This document shows, in pieces, positions 25,891 through 35,032 of a stretch of DNA of 64,000 nucleotides. How positions within the stretch are numbered: the first letter of the stretch is position 1; each line of letters begins with the position of its first letter. The notes beneath the pieces are model-generated. The model searched no databases, was not told the DNA's origin, and was given only the letters and a program-made list of their open reading frames with translations. Source of the DNA: Stygiobacter sp. RIFOXYC2_FULL_38_25 (GTDB lineage Bacteria; Bacteroidota; Ignavibacteria; Ignavibacteriales; Melioribacteraceae); NCBI GenBank assembly GCA_001803165.1, contig MHAZ01000021.1, positions 62,001-126,000 on the forward strand, written 5' to 3'. A program made the translations under genes and the position numbers.

Positions 25891-26505
25891 ATGAAAAAAC
25901 TAATGTTGATTGCCTTGCTAACTTTTGTTAGCAATGTTTCATTTTGCCAATTCATTAACAGCGTACAAGTAAATGGCGGATTAATCTTTCCAACTAATGC
26001 TCAGAATGGCTTGCTTACCTCGTTCGAATTTACACACAAGCTTGATGAAAGTTGGAGCTTGTACTCTTCTGCCGGATATTCTTATTTCAACAAAAATACT
26101 GTTTACACGGATAACCATTTGGACAGCCCGACAAGTTATTCCGAGGATTCTCACAAACTTTACAAATTAGTTGTTGGCAGTAAACTGATACTTAACACAA
26201 TAAAATCGTTCAAGGTTTTTGCCGATTTTGAGTTTGGGTTCAATCATTTGACATATAATGAATATGATATGGTGCTGATAAAGGATGATTTACAACGTAA
26301 AGTTTTATCCTTCTATCCGGATTATTCTTCCAGAAAATCAACCAGTGAAAGTTTGTATGGACTTGGATTTGGTCTTGGATTCACACAGCAAATCAATTCC
26401 AATTATGGATTTTCTTTAGAATACAAGCGCTTAATTCAAACAAAAAACATGGATTACTTTAGGCACTACTACGCTCTTAGTTTGGGATTGGTTTATAATA
26501 TATAA
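25891..26505 (+). CDS. Outer-membrane beta-barrel protein
   Basis: A 204-residue exported protein: signal peptide (MKKLMLIALLTFVSNVSFC), then alternating strands rich in Gly, Tyr and Phe (LDESWSLYSSAGYSYFNKN, FADFEFGFNHLTYN, GLGFGLGFTQQINSNYGFSL), ending YALSLGLVYNI. This is the pattern of a small eight-stranded outer-membrane barrel. The cargo or binding role is unknown. It stands alone and converges with the beta-helix lipoprotein gene. Confidence 0.78.
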   Translation: MKKLMLIALLTFVSNVSFCQFINSVQVNGGLIFPTNAQNGLLTSFEFTHKLDESWSLYSSAGYSYFNKNTVYTDNHLDSPTSYSEDSHKLYKLVVGSKLILNTIKSFKVFADFEFGFNHLTYNEYDMVLIKDDLQRKVLSFYPDYSSRKSTSESLYGLGFGLGFTQQINSNYGFSLEYKRLIQTKNMDYFRHYYALSLGLVYNI

Positions 26506-26585
26506 TAATTGCAATCGAACTCATTCGCCTTTACTGCTGAATCGAAACAAATTTATTTATTGTCACCAAATTCACAGTGCCTGCA

Positions 26586-28367
26586 TTAAAAGCTTACCTT
26601 AGTTACAATACTTGAAATAGTAAAGCTGGTTGCTTTTGTTCCAGCCGAATAAATACCATCTTGATATAAACCATCTTTTAACATTCCGGTAGAAGTTCCT
26701 CCGTAATAGATATCGTAGGTGCCCTTTGCAAGTTTAGGCGAAGAAATGGCAACCGACTGATAATTCTTTTTGGGGACGAAGCTTAGAATATCCGAACCAC
26801 TGCTATTTTGAATATGGAATAATGTATTTGCAGATAGTGTTGTTTTGAATGTAACCAAAACAGAATATTGTGTTGAAGTGGTGCCAGGTGCTTGAGCCAT
26901 TCCCGAGCTTCCGGATGCAACAATAAATCCTCCGCTGATTTTAAAAGAAGCATCATAATCTATTGCTCCATTCATGTTTGCAGTTGGTCCGTTAACAACT
27001 ACAACTCCATCTGTCATTACTATGGAACCGTTAATATCAATTCCATCGCCGGTTGCGTTTATAAAAATATAACCGCCGTTGATGTAAAGATAATAATTGC
27101 CTGTTTGAACAAAACTGCCCGGACTCGAAGCATCTCTGCCGCCTGCACCGTTTAATCCGTCATCGCTGGAGACAATGTGAATTTCACCTCCGTTGATTAT
27201 TAAGGCTGCGCTCTCAATTCCTTCATACGATTTTGTAATATTGATCGTTCCGCTATTAATTACTAGCGCTGCATCCGCGTGAATACCATCATCACCGGAA
27301 GTGATTGCAAAAGTACCCGCGTTAATCACGAGATTTTTATTAGAATGAAGCGCGTCATCTGCGGTGCTAAGAGTAAATGTCCCGCCCGAAATAATCGCGT
27401 AAACTAAACCTTTAATTCCTTTAGAAGAATTTGTTGCGTTGGCTGTAAAACCGCTTCCTCCGCCCGAAGTTATAGTATAGGTTCCATCGCTTATTAATAC
27501 ATCTGTCTGAGCAGTAATTGCATCGCCGCCGCTAATTATATTCATACTACTGTTAGATATGTAGATGTAACCCCTAGTGGAGTCTTCATCGTTATCTGAT
27601 TTTAAGCCATCACCTTTTGCATTAACCGTTATGTTGCCGCTTTTCACAATCAAATAATCTTTACCGCGAATTCCATCATCCACCGAACTCACATTAAGTG
27701 TACCGCTCTTTATTATAAGCCCATCTTTACAGGAAATAGCATCATTGTAATTTGCTTTTATTGTTAATGTACCGTTACCATAAAAAGAAAGGTCGCCTTT
27801 GCTAAAGATGGTAGCGTTTGGTTCATCGTCGCCGGTATTTGCAAACACATAAGTTGATGCATCTGTAACAAAATTCTGAGAGTTATCAGCCAATATGATA
27901 ACCGTTTTTTCTGAAGCCATGACATTAATTGGGGCACTGGTTGCATTGGTTACATTTACTCCGTTTAAAATAAGTCGTACAGTTTTTGCATCGGATGAGT
28001 TTACATTTATCTGACCGTTTGTTAAAGTTCCACTAATGCTATATGTACCACCAGAAGTGATTGTAACAGTACTTCCGCTAATAGAAACACCGTTCCCGCT
28101 AGAAGTTATTGTTGCTCCATTTAATACTATAGGAATAATATCGGAACTGTTCCAAATATAATCTTCAGCCGTTTCGTGATCTTGTTTATTCGCAGCCAAA
28201 ACTTCAGTAAGTGTTTTTCCGCTTGAACCTATGCTAGCACTGCCATTGCCTGTGGTTGCCTGAGTTTCCGTAATATCAGGTTCGGTAGCCGTCTCACTTT
28301 TGCATCCGGTAAGAATTGAAATTGCCAGCGCAAATACAAAGAATAATATTGGTTTTTTGTACACCAT
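26586..28367 (-). CDS. Beta-helix lipoprotein, Cthe_2159/DUF4353-like
   Basis: Lipoprotein of 593 residues with a lipobox at ISILTGC (Cys near 22). From about residue 75 a repetitive Gly/Ser/Asp-rich region of right-handed beta-helix type follows, with recurring words such as SSGDGI/DDGI, ISGGTFTLSTADDA, ADAALVINSGTINI and GDGIDINGSI. This fits the Cthe_2159 carbohydrate-binding family, whose founder binds acidic sugars and calcium through Asp clusters. The repeated D-D-G/A motifs agree with metal binding. Probably surface polysaccharide or mineral binding; inferred. Confidence 0.83.
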   Translation of the reverse strand: MVYKKPILFFVFALAISILTGCKSETATEPDITETQATTGNGSASIGSSGKTLTEVLAANKQDHETAEDYIWNSSDIIPIVLNGATITSSGNGVSISGSTVTITSGGTYSISGTLTNGQINVNSSDAKTVRLILNGVNVTNATSAPINVMASEKTVIILADNSQNFVTDASTYVFANTGDDEPNATIFSKGDLSFYGNGTLTIKANYNDAISCKDGLIIKSGTLNVSSVDDGIRGKDYLIVKSGNITVNAKGDGLKSDNDEDSTRGYIYISNSSMNIISGGDAITAQTDVLISDGTYTITSGGGSGFTANATNSSKGIKGLVYAIISGGTFTLSTADDALHSNKNLVINAGTFAITSGDDGIHADAALVINSGTINITKSYEGIESAALIINGGEIHIVSSDDGLNGAGGRDASSPGSFVQTGNYYLYINGGYIFINATGDGIDINGSIVMTDGVVVVNGPTANMNGAIDYDASFKISGGFIVASGSSGMAQAPGTTSTQYSVLVTFKTTLSANTLFHIQNSSGSDILSFVPKKNYQSVAISSPKLAKGTYDIYYGGTSTGMLKDGLYQDGIYSAGTKATSFTISSIVTKVSF

Positions 28368-28639
28368 TTTATAACTCCATATATCATTAAATGATCTTAA
28401 AAAACATATTGTTTGTTCTTTGTATTGTTTGACGACAAAAAGTAAAAATACTCGCTCTAGAGGGAATAATATTTAGTGTGATTTTTTTGCCCCGATAGAT
28501 GGAATTCAACATTGATAAGTTGCCAAACCGTTGTTCACCTTAAAGAATTGGCAATAGAATTATAATTGATATGATCAAATAGAATTGTGTAAACAATGCT
28601 AAATATATAGAAACGTTTTATAGTGATTTTTCTTAATAA
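28368..28639. other. Intergenic region, nothing definite
   Basis: AT-rich gap between two minus-strand genes. It should carry the promoter of the beta-helix lipoprotein gene and the end of the pab operon, but I see no clear hairpin or motif. Confidence 0.4.
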
Positions 28640-29518
28640 TCATTGACCAAAGAAAGCTTTCTTAATATTGCTCTCAAAGTTATCATCCCACATCTCTTTT
28701 ATCTTGCCGTTTTGCAGCCAGTAAATTCTTGGCGGCGATTGACCGATCAAACTAAAAAACTCCCGCATACGAATTATTCTGAATGGAAAGTTTGAGTGAG
28801 TTACTGTTTTGAATGAATCAACAGACACAACGCCTTCCGAGAAAAAGAGAACATACATTTCCGGAAAGCTGTGATGCGATTTTAGTTTTGCTAAATCTTT
28901 AGCTGCCGCCTGGCAATGCTCACACTCAGTATTAAACACCGCAAGTAATTTATTCCCGGATGATAAATCCACACGACCGGAACCTTCAAAAGATGTGTAT
29001 TGGTTGAACTTAAAATCTCTAACAACATTCACCGGACTAATTAAAAATACTAATGCAATTGAAAGAATAAGAAGTGATGCCGGAATCCAAACAGTTTTCC
29101 TTTCCTCCTTGATAAGTCTTTCCAGTACAACAGCCGGAATCATAAGCATGATATTTTTGAAAATAGATTCAACCGGGGAAAGTTTGAGCATTTCTCCAAA
29201 ACAGCCGCAGTTATCTTTTTCGCCCAGAAAGAAACCGGTGTAGATTAGATAAAAAGTAAACCCAAGTAGAAAGTAAAATGAAGCCGGAACAATAATTCGT
29301 TTTAGATAGTTTGGCTGTAGCAAAAGCAAGCCGAGTGCAAGTTCTAAACCGATAAGCAGACGCACATAAATTGCTACTGCTTCGCGCGAAGAAGCAAAGC
29401 CTTGATCTACTAAAATTATTTCAATTAGTCCCGGCGCAATAAGTTTTGAATATGCCGAGAAAATAAATACTACGGCAAGGAGGATGCGCAGACTCCAAAT
29501 GATAACACTCCTACTCAT
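28640..29518 (-). CDS. MauE/DoxX-like membrane protein fused to thioredoxin-like domain
   Basis: Membrane protein of 292 residues. The first half is a four-helix MauE/DoxX-type domain (SLRILLAVVFIFSAYSKLIAP; a cysteine pair in DNCGCFGE between helices 3 and 4). A fifth helix (about 145-162) leads into a periplasmic thioredoxin-like domain with a CEHC redox motif (FNTECEHCQAAAKDL) and a late PPRIYWL in place of the cis-Pro loop. MauE-type proteins help make disulfides in periplasmic enzymes. It overlaps the end of the pabC-like gene by four bases, so it is in that operon. Confidence 0.82.
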   Translation of the reverse strand: MSRSVIIWSLRILLAVVFIFSAYSKLIAPGLIEIILVDQGFASSREAVAIYVRLLIGLELALGLLLLQPNYLKRIIVPASFYFLLGFTFYLIYTGFFLGEKDNCGCFGEMLKLSPVESIFKNIMLMIPAVVLERLIKEERKTVWIPASLLILSIALVFLISPVNVVRDFKFNQYTSFEGSGRVDLSSGNKLLAVFNTECEHCQAAAKDLAKLKSHHSFPEMYVLFFSEGVVSVDSFKTVTHSNFPFRIIRMREFFSLIGQSPPRIYWLQNGKIKEMWDDNFESNIKKAFFGQ

Positions 29519-30123
29519 AGGACCTCTAAACCTTTTATTTTTTCAACTGGAATTCCCTGCTGCTCATCCAAATCCATCATCGAATTGATGAGATAAATTT
29601 TTTCGTATTTGCCAAGATCGCCAATTGTTATTTCAGCTTCTTCAATAACTTCATCAGCTAAAAGTTTTTGCCTCTTTGTTCCGCTCAAAAGGAATGATGT
29701 TGGCGTGAAGAATTTATAGCCTTTGCTTAAAACAATGTTGGAATAGCTTGTATCGGTAACTAGTCCGTTTTTAATAATAACCACATCATCAGCCCTGCAC
29801 TTACATAAAAGTTTTTGAAGTTTGCTTCTATCCTCATATTTATACGAGTAATCAATGTCGTCGGCTTTAACAATTTGAAGCGAGTTTATATTTCTCATAG
29901 TGTATGGATGAAATTCAACATCGTGGATTTTGTCGGAATAAATAACTCTGACCTTAAAAACCGAATCTGAAATACCAGCCGGAATCTTTAATTCTGCAGC
30001 GAGATTAATTTCATTTGTTAATCCAAACAGTTCTTTGCGCGCTTTATTCAAGCGGCTCTGATGATATTCAAGATTGTAAAATTTCTTGTAGCTCAGTTTT
30101 ATGGTTTCAAGTAAACGGAACAT
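29515..30123 (-). CDS. pabC: Class IV aminotransferase, PabC-like (short form)
   Basis: PLP enzyme of fold type IV, probably 4-amino-4-deoxychorismate lyase, releasing p-aminobenzoate for folate. Only 202 residues, against about 270 usual; this is the short form seen beside pabB in Bacteroidota. The PLP lysine is likely in YSYKYEDRSKL, and the conserved KNGLVTDTSYSNIVL and SGTKRQKLL are present. It overlaps pabB by 17 bases and the downstream MauE-like gene by four. Function is inferred mainly from the pairing with pabB. Confidence 0.83.
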   Translation of the reverse strand: MFRLLETIKLSYKKFYNLEYHQSRLNKARKELFGLTNEINLAAELKIPAGISDSVFKVRVIYSDKIHDVEFHPYTMRNINSLQIVKADDIDYSYKYEDRSKLQKLLCKCRADDVVIIKNGLVTDTSYSNIVLSKGYKFFTPTSFLLSGTKRQKLLADEVIEEAEITIGDLGKYEKIYLINSMMDLDEQQGIPVEKIKGLEVL

Positions 30124-31090
30124 ACACTTTATCTATTAGTTCTTGATATTCTGAATTGACATCACTCATAAATGTTATTCCGCCGCCGCTTCTGTAAACT
30201 AAACCTTCCGCTGTTTGTTCAATAAAGCGAATCATCACCGCGCTATCGAGATTGTTACCATCGTAATAACCAAACACCCCGGTGTAGTAACCTCTTTCCA
30301 ACTTTTCGGCGTTTTGAATAATCTCAACGGTTTTCTTTTTTGGCGCGCCGGAAATTGAGCCAGCCGGAAGCATTGAAAAAATAATTTCTCCAATTCGCTC
30401 GTGATAATTTCCTTCCAGCTTTCCGGCAATTTTTGAACTTACTTGCAGCAAACTCTTTTTATTGGTCTCTATCTTTTCAATGTAACGAAACTTTTCAACG
30501 TGCACATCTTTTGCAATAATACTTAAATCGTTCCTAATCAAATCAACTATTGTAATATGTTCCGCCATTTCTTTTTCGTCATTCAAAATAATCTCTTCGG
30601 CGGATGGAATTGAAGCATCAATCGTACCTTTCATTGGATATGAAGAAATCACTCCGTCTTCGATTTTAACAAAGCACTCCGGCGAGAAAACAACAAACTT
30701 GTCATCGAGCAAAAGTTTATACCGTGCGCGGCTATGAGTATATATTTCTTCAAGCGATAGATTCGTTTCAATCCTGGTTGGAAAAGTAAGATTGGTTAAA
30801 TAGCTGTTGCCGAGAGAAATCTGGTGCACCACATAATTAAAAGCGTCATCATACTTTTCAAACTCAACCGGGTAAGTTTTGAAGTAAATCTTTTTTTGTA
30901 TCGGCTTTACTTCTTTTTCACCAATTGCAAAGCGAATATTATTCCCGCTGATTTCATCTGTTCGAAACACAACCGGTTTGTTCATTTCAAAATCAACAAT
31001 AAATATAAACGGCACACGCATCGCGCCATAATCATTCATTGTACGAATCGCATCTAGACAAGATTTATTTATTGGAAAATTTGAGTTCAT
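30107..31090 (-). CDS. pabB: Aminodeoxychorismate synthase component I
   Basis: Chorismate-binding enzyme adding an amino group to chorismate for p-aminobenzoate and folate. 327 residues cover the conserved core: SYLTNLTFPT, FSPECFVK, SYPMKGTIDAS, EHITIVDLIRNDLS, LPAGSISGAPKKKTVEII and YYTGVFGYYDGNN. PMKGT with Lys is the PabB rather than TrpE signature. The N-terminus is short, lacking the regulatory tryptophan-binding part. It overlaps both neighbours (26 bases with the acetyltransferase gene, 17 with pabC). Confidence 0.92.
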   Translation of the reverse strand: MNSNFPINKSCLDAIRTMNDYGAMRVPFIFIVDFEMNKPVVFRTDEISGNNIRFAIGEKEVKPIQKKIYFKTYPVEFEKYDDAFNYVVHQISLGNSYLTNLTFPTRIETNLSLEEIYTHSRARYKLLLDDKFVVFSPECFVKIEDGVISSYPMKGTIDASIPSAEEIILNDEKEMAEHITIVDLIRNDLSIIAKDVHVEKFRYIEKIETNKKSLLQVSSKIAGKLEGNYHERIGEIIFSMLPAGSISGAPKKKTVEIIQNAEKLERGYYTGVFGYYDGNNLDSAVMIRFIEQTAEGLVYRSGGGITFMSDVNSEYQELIDKVYVPFT

Positions 31091-31493
31091 CTGGTGAACT
31101 TAATAAGTAGCAATGATTGTGTTTAGTCATTCCAATTTTAGGATAATATTCAACGGCGGCTGGCGCGGAAAGAAGAATTACTTTTGCTTCGCCGGAGGCA
31201 ATTTTTGTTTGCCGCAGCAATTCAATACCAATTCCCTTCTTCTGATGGTCTTTACTCACAGCAAGGTCGGAAAGATAAGTGCAGTAAGCAAAATCAGTAA
31301 TAGAACGCGCTACTCCAACTGCTTTACCATTCTCTCTTGCAACGATGATTAAGTTTGCATTCGTCAGCATCTTCTTGATGCGCTCTAAATCATTAACCGG
31401 TCTTCTCTCACCAAGTGATGATTCATTCAGTACATTAATAAACTCTTCGGCACTTAAATCGTTTTCAATCTTATATTCAATCATTTGGTTCAC
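31065..31493 (-). CDS. GNAT-family N-acetyltransferase
   Basis: Acetyl-CoA-dependent acyltransferase of 142 residues. The GNAT core is visible: ARENGKAVGVARSITDF, YLSDLAVSKDHQKKGIGIELL (the acetyl-CoA-binding Q/R-x-x-G-x-G/A loop) and the late YYPKIGM. Substrate unknown. Start is GTG at the given end; ATG nine bases further in is an alternative. It follows radA by four bases and overlaps pabB by 26. Confidence 0.88.
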   Translation of the reverse strand: MNQMIEYKIENDLSAEEFINVLNESSLGERRPVNDLERIKKMLTNANLIIVARENGKAVGVARSITDFAYCTYLSDLAVSKDHQKKGIGIELLRQTKIASGEAKVILLSAPAAVEYYPKIGMTKHNHCYLLSSPDELKFSNK

Positions 31494-31497
31494 TCAA

Positions 31498-32844
31498 TTA
31501 AAATATTTTGTTTAGCGCGTTGCCAAGATTATCAACACCAACAATTTCAATATCGGCTTTGGATTTAATCGCTTTAATATTATTGGTTGGAAGAATAACC
31601 CGCTTAAAACCAAGCTTAGCCGCTTCTTGAATTCTCTTCTCAATATGATTAACGCTGCGTACTTCCCCGCCAAGTCCAACTTCTCCAATTACAACAGTAT
31701 CGTTGCGCGCAAATTTATCAGAAAAGTTTGAAGCAATGGCACAGCAGATTGCAAGATCAACTGCTGGTTCATCAATGCGGATACCTCCGGCAATATTCAA
31801 GAAAACATTTTGAATGGAAAGGCGAAGATTGGCGCGCTTCTCAAGTACTGCAAGAAGAATTGAAAGACGGCGGTAATCAAATCCCGTTGCAACACGCTGT
31901 GGATTGCCATACGATGATGGCGTAACTAACGCTTGAACCTCAAGCAAGATAGGGCGTGTTCCTTCTATGCTTGCCGTAACAACCGAGCCGGTTGTTTGTT
32001 TATCGCGCTCGCTTAAAAATATTTCACTTGGATTTAAAACCTCGTGCAAGCCGTCATCGTGCATTTCAAAAATACCAATCTCGTTGGTGCTGCCAAATCT
32101 ATTTTTCTGCGCGCGTAAAACTCTGTATGAATAACTCCGCTCACCTTCAAACTGAAGTACAGTATCAACAACATGCTCAAGGATTTTCGGTCCGGCAATC
32201 ATTCCCTCTTTTGTTACGTGTCCAACAATCATAATTGCGCAATGTGTTTTCTTTGCAAGCTGCATCAGCTCAACAGTGCACTCGCGGATTTGCGTTACCG
32301 TTCCGGGAGCGTTATCAAAATCCGGTTTGTATGTTGTTTGGATTGAATCAACGATTACAACCTTAGGTTCCAGTTTTTTTATTCCGCCAAGAATAACATC
32401 CAAATCTGTTTCAGTCATAATAGAAATTTTATCGCCGGTAACTTTTAACCGCTTCGCTCGTAAGCTAATTTGATTTGCCGATTCCTCACCCGTTACATAT
32501 AGAACATCTCCATCAACTTTGCTTGCGGCTTGCATAACCAAAGTAGATTTTCCAATTCCCGGATCGCCGCCAATTAACACAACCGAGCCGGGCATTAATC
32601 CGCCGCCAAGTACGCGGTCAAATTCAGCAATGTTGGTCTTAACACGCTCTTCGGTTTCAACAACGTGATCGCTCAACTTTGAAATTTGTTCATCTCCGGC
32701 GTGGCTCTTTTTGCCGGTTTTCTTTTCTTCGATCAATTCTTCAGTAAACGTGTTCCAGCTTTCGCATGATGGGCAGCGCCCAATCCATTTAAGCGATTCG
32801 TACCCGCAGCTTGAGCAAACATATTTGATTCTGTTTCGTGCCAA
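31498..32844 (-). CDS. radA: DNA repair protein RadA
   Basis: RecA-like branch-migration ATPase for recombination repair, 448 residues. N-terminal C4 zinc finger (CSSCGYESLKWIGRCPSC), Walker A GGDPGIGKSTL, Walker B in VVIVDSIQT, the RadA-specific KNRFGSTNEIG motif and a C-terminal Lon-protease-like domain (IAGGIRIDEPAVDLA, VVIGEVGLGGEVR). All expected parts are present. It lies between an ABC ATPase gene and an acetyltransferase gene in one operon. Confidence 0.96.
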   Translation of the reverse strand: MARNRIKYVCSSCGYESLKWIGRCPSCESWNTFTEELIEEKKTGKKSHAGDEQISKLSDHVVETEERVKTNIAEFDRVLGGGLMPGSVVLIGGDPGIGKSTLVMQAASKVDGDVLYVTGEESANQISLRAKRLKVTGDKISIMTETDLDVILGGIKKLEPKVVIVDSIQTTYKPDFDNAPGTVTQIRECTVELMQLAKKTHCAIMIVGHVTKEGMIAGPKILEHVVDTVLQFEGERSYSYRVLRAQKNRFGSTNEIGIFEMHDDGLHEVLNPSEIFLSERDKQTTGSVVTASIEGTRPILLEVQALVTPSSYGNPQRVATGFDYRRLSILLAVLEKRANLRLSIQNVFLNIAGGIRIDEPAVDLAICCAIASNFSDKFARNDTVVIGEVGLGGEVRSVNHIEKRIQEAAKLGFKRVILPTNNIKAIKSKADIEIVGVDNLGNALNKIF

Positions 32845-32878
32845 AATAGTCCTTCAAAAATTTCCGCTATTTGCGGGA

Positions 32879-33607
32879 TTAAAATCCTGTTCGTTGAATA
32901 AACTTTTCTATCACCGGATCTTTACTTGTTAAAAGGTCTTCCGGAGTTCCGGTAAAATAGATTTTACCTTCGTGCATCATGGCAATTTTATCAGCAACAT
33001 TCTTAACACTGAACATATCGTGCGTAACAATTATTGAGGTAACTTTTATTTTTTGAGGAAGATCCTTAATCAAATCATCAATAGAATCGGACATGATTGG
33101 ATCAAGTCCGGTAGTTGGTTCATCGTAAAGAATATAATTAGGATCGGTAACAAGTGCACGAGCTAAAGCCACACGCTTTTTCATTCCACCGGAAAGCTCT
33201 GACGGCTTAAGCTTCTGTGTGTTAGGCAAACCAACCAGCTCTAGTTTTTCCGCAACAATTCTTTCAATTGTTTCTTTCGATTCAACATTGTTCTCAACTA
33301 ACGGAAGGGAAATATTTTCCTCAACAGTCATAGAATCAAAAAGAGCCGCGCCTTGAAACAGAAAGCCGAACCGCTTGCGAACTTCGTAAAGTTCTTTCTT
33401 ATTCATTTCGTAGATATTCTTTCCCTCAAATTTTACATAGCCGCTATCGGGATGAAGAAGCGCAACAATATGTTTAAGCAGAACGCTTTTGCCGCATCCG
33501 CTTCTGCCAATTATTGCCAGCGATTGCCCTTCTTGAATAGTTAGATTGATTCCGCGAAGGACTGAGTTTCCGCCAAAGTTTTTGTGCAAGTCAACAATTT
33601 CAATCAT
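32879..33607 (-). CDS. ABC transporter ATPase, MlaF-like
   Basis: ATP-binding subunit of an ABC transporter, 242 residues: Walker A GRSGCGKS, Q-loop FLFQGAALFDSMTVEENI, signature LSGGMKKRVALARAL, Walker B ILYDEPTTGLDP and H-loop IIVTHD. The Phe-Gln-Gly-Ala-Ala-Leu-Phe-Asp-Ser segment and SGGM are characteristic of the MlaF (lipid/toluene resistance) subgroup. The permease MlaE and MlaD that usually flank it are not here: upstream is a repeat-filled gap and downstream is radA. It may pair with a permease elsewhere. Confidence 0.87.
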   Translation of the reverse strand: MIEIVDLHKNFGGNSVLRGINLTIQEGQSLAIIGRSGCGKSVLLKHIVALLHPDSGYVKFEGKNIYEMNKKELYEVRKRFGFLFQGAALFDSMTVEENISLPLVENNVESKETIERIVAEKLELVGLPNTQKLKPSELSGGMKKRVALARALVTDPNYILYDEPTTGLDPIMSDSIDDLIKDLPQKIKVTSIIVTHDMFSVKNVADKIAMMHEGKIYFTGTPEDLLTSKDPVIEKFIQRTGF

Positions 33608-33747
33608 CAGATTATTGAGCGATTTGTTGAGTGAAATATAAAAAAGAATTGGCTCTGATTCGATTTTTGTTCTTTCCCTTACAACCGATATAGCAATAGC
33701 ATAGATGTTCTGTGTATCGTCCCCAAGGGGACTTTGGTTTGTTTGGT

Positions 33748-33840
33748 ATTCTCTACTTATAGATATTTTATCCCTACGGGATTTTTAGCTCCGTTAGTCC
33801 GAAGGACTCCTTCGGAGGAGCGATATATCTATAGAATAAT
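33748..33840. repeat. Dispersed palindromic intergenic repeat
   Basis: The left part (CTACTTATAGATATTTTATCCCTACGGG) and the complement of the right part (ATTCTATAGATATATCGCTCC) are related. A TCCGAAGGA/TCCTTCGGA hairpin sits between. I recall similar CCCTACGGG ... GGAGCGATAT repeats between genes in many Bacteroidota, from memory only. Confidence 0.6.
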
Positions 33841-33859
33841 GAATACAATATTTGTTAAG

Positions 33860-33983
33860 TCCCTTTAGGAGGATGTCGCATAATTAATTATTTAATTAGA
33901 AATAGCCCGCGGATGACGCGGATTTAACAGATTTACACTGATATATTTTTGATCATTAAATATGCGACACCCACCTTTAGGGA
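33860..33983. repeat. MITE-like element with 22-bp inverted ends
   Basis: TCCCTTTAGGAGGATGTCGCAT at 33860-33881 is an imperfect complement (18 of 22) of 33962-33983. The 124-bp unit encloses a phrase (CGCGGATGACGCGGATTTAACAG) that itself looks like a separate dispersed repeat. There is no open frame inside. Confidence 0.7.
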
Positions 33984-34118
33984 CTGTATAAAACGATTCA
34001 CAAGCGGATGAATTTTATTGCTCATTAAATCTGTTATCATATTAATATTTTACCATCCTTGTATTTCCTATCCAGAGATTGAGGTATTTCTCTGTTTATC
34101 AGAAAAATATGGCTGTGA

Positions 34119-34766
34119 TTGCATATATTCGGCTTAGATTATGTTGTTGGTCTTGACAATTTTTTTTCAGAAAGAATATTAGGTACTGAGTTTTTGGAAA
34201 CCACAAAGAATAGATTAAATCCTTCAAGCTGGGTTAAAACCTACGGCGATACCCTTTATCGTTTTTCGTGCCTACGAATTAATGATAAAGAGATTGCAAG
34301 AGATCTTGTTCAGGAAACTTTTCTTGCCGCGTTAAGAAATTCAAAGACTTATAAAGGGGAAATATCAGAGAAGAATTGGCTGTTTACTATTCTGAAGAAT
34401 AAAATCATTGATCACTATCGCAAAAAATCTTCTGTTTTGATTTCGGAGGTGGAAGAACTCTGTGCAAGTACAAATCAATTTTTCGATGAGAACGAGCATT
34501 GGAAACAAGAGTCCGTTCCAAAAGAATGGAGCGTTAATTATTCATCACCGGTTGAGAACAAAGAATTTATTGAGATTTTGAATAAATGTATGGACAGGCT
34601 TTCGGAATTGTTGAAGATAGTTTTCACTATGAAATATCTTGATGAAAAGGAATCGGACGAGATATGTAAGGAATTGGCGATTACCACGTCTAACTACTGG
34701 GTTATAATACACCGGGCAAAGCTAAATTTAAGAGCTTGCTTAGAAAAGAATTGGATAAACAAATAA
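34119..34766 (+). CDS. ECF-type RNA polymerase sigma factor
   Basis: Alternative sigma factor with region 2 (YGDTLYRFSCLRINDKEIARDLVQETFLAALRNS, core-binding DLVQETFL and GEISEKNWLFTILKNKIIDHYRK) and region 4 (about 150-205, ending ITTSNYWVIIHRAKLNLRACLEKN). An unusual linker of about 50 residues separates them. The longest frame starts at a TTG without a Shine-Dalgarno; TTG at 34193, giving a 190-residue protein that starts near the conserved NPSSWV, is more likely. The stop overlaps the ATG of a small HxxxCxxC protein, its probable anti-sigma factor, and a bufferin-type operon follows. Confidence 0.88.
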   Translation: MHIFGLDYVVGLDNFFSERILGTEFLETTKNRLNPSSWVKTYGDTLYRFSCLRINDKEIARDLVQETFLAALRNSKTYKGEISEKNWLFTILKNKIIDHYRKKSSVLISEVEELCASTNQFFDENEHWKQESVPKEWSVNYSSPVENKEFIEILNKCMDRLSELLKIVFTMKYLDEKESDEICKELAITTSNYWVIIHRAKLNLRACLEKNWINK

Positions 34767-35020
34767 TGATTGATAAAATGATGATAACGTGCAGCGATGC
34801 AACCATGTATGTTTCCAAGAGAGAGGAAGGAAAACTTTCTTTCCAAGATAGATTTAAACTTTTTCTTCACCTTGCTATCTGCAAATTTTGCCGCCTTTTC
34901 GCCATACAAAACAAAATGATCATAAAAGAAATTAAACACATCCATTCCGAAGCTACCTTGACCGACTTGGAAAAAGAGCAAATTCAAGCTAAAATCCTCG
35001 AAAATAATTCCTCAAAATAA
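34766..35020 (+). CDS. Small zinc-binding anti-sigma candidate
   Basis: An 84-residue protein without membrane segments. It carries HLAICKFC, the HxxxCxxC zinc motif of zinc-binding anti-sigma factors, after TCSDATMYVSKREEGKLSF, which resembles the N-terminal helix of the zf-HC2 family. ATG at 34766 shares an A with the sigma factor's TAA, so the two are translationally coupled. The frame also opens at 34736, inside the sigma gene, which is unlikely. In Caulobacter the comparable anti-sigma NrsF is a membrane protein; here it is short and apparently soluble. Function is inferred from motif and position. Confidence 0.75.
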   Translation: MIDKMMITCSDATMYVSKREEGKLSFQDRFKLFLHLAICKFCRLFAIQNKMIIKEIKHIHSEATLTDLEKEQIQAKILENNSSK

Positions 35021-35032
35021 TTTTTAATACTT

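Larger units (their letters stand above)
33608..34118. other. Repeat-filled intergenic region
   Basis: No gene seen in about 510 bases. It contains two repeat elements described separately (33748-33840 and 33860-33983). The remaining part before the sigma-factor gene is AT-rich and must hold that gene's promoter, but I see no convincing motif. Confidence 0.6.

Noticed and set aside
33860-33983. Intact insertion sequence
   Set aside because: The inverted-repeat unit is only 124 bp with no transposase, so it is at most a MITE-like relic.
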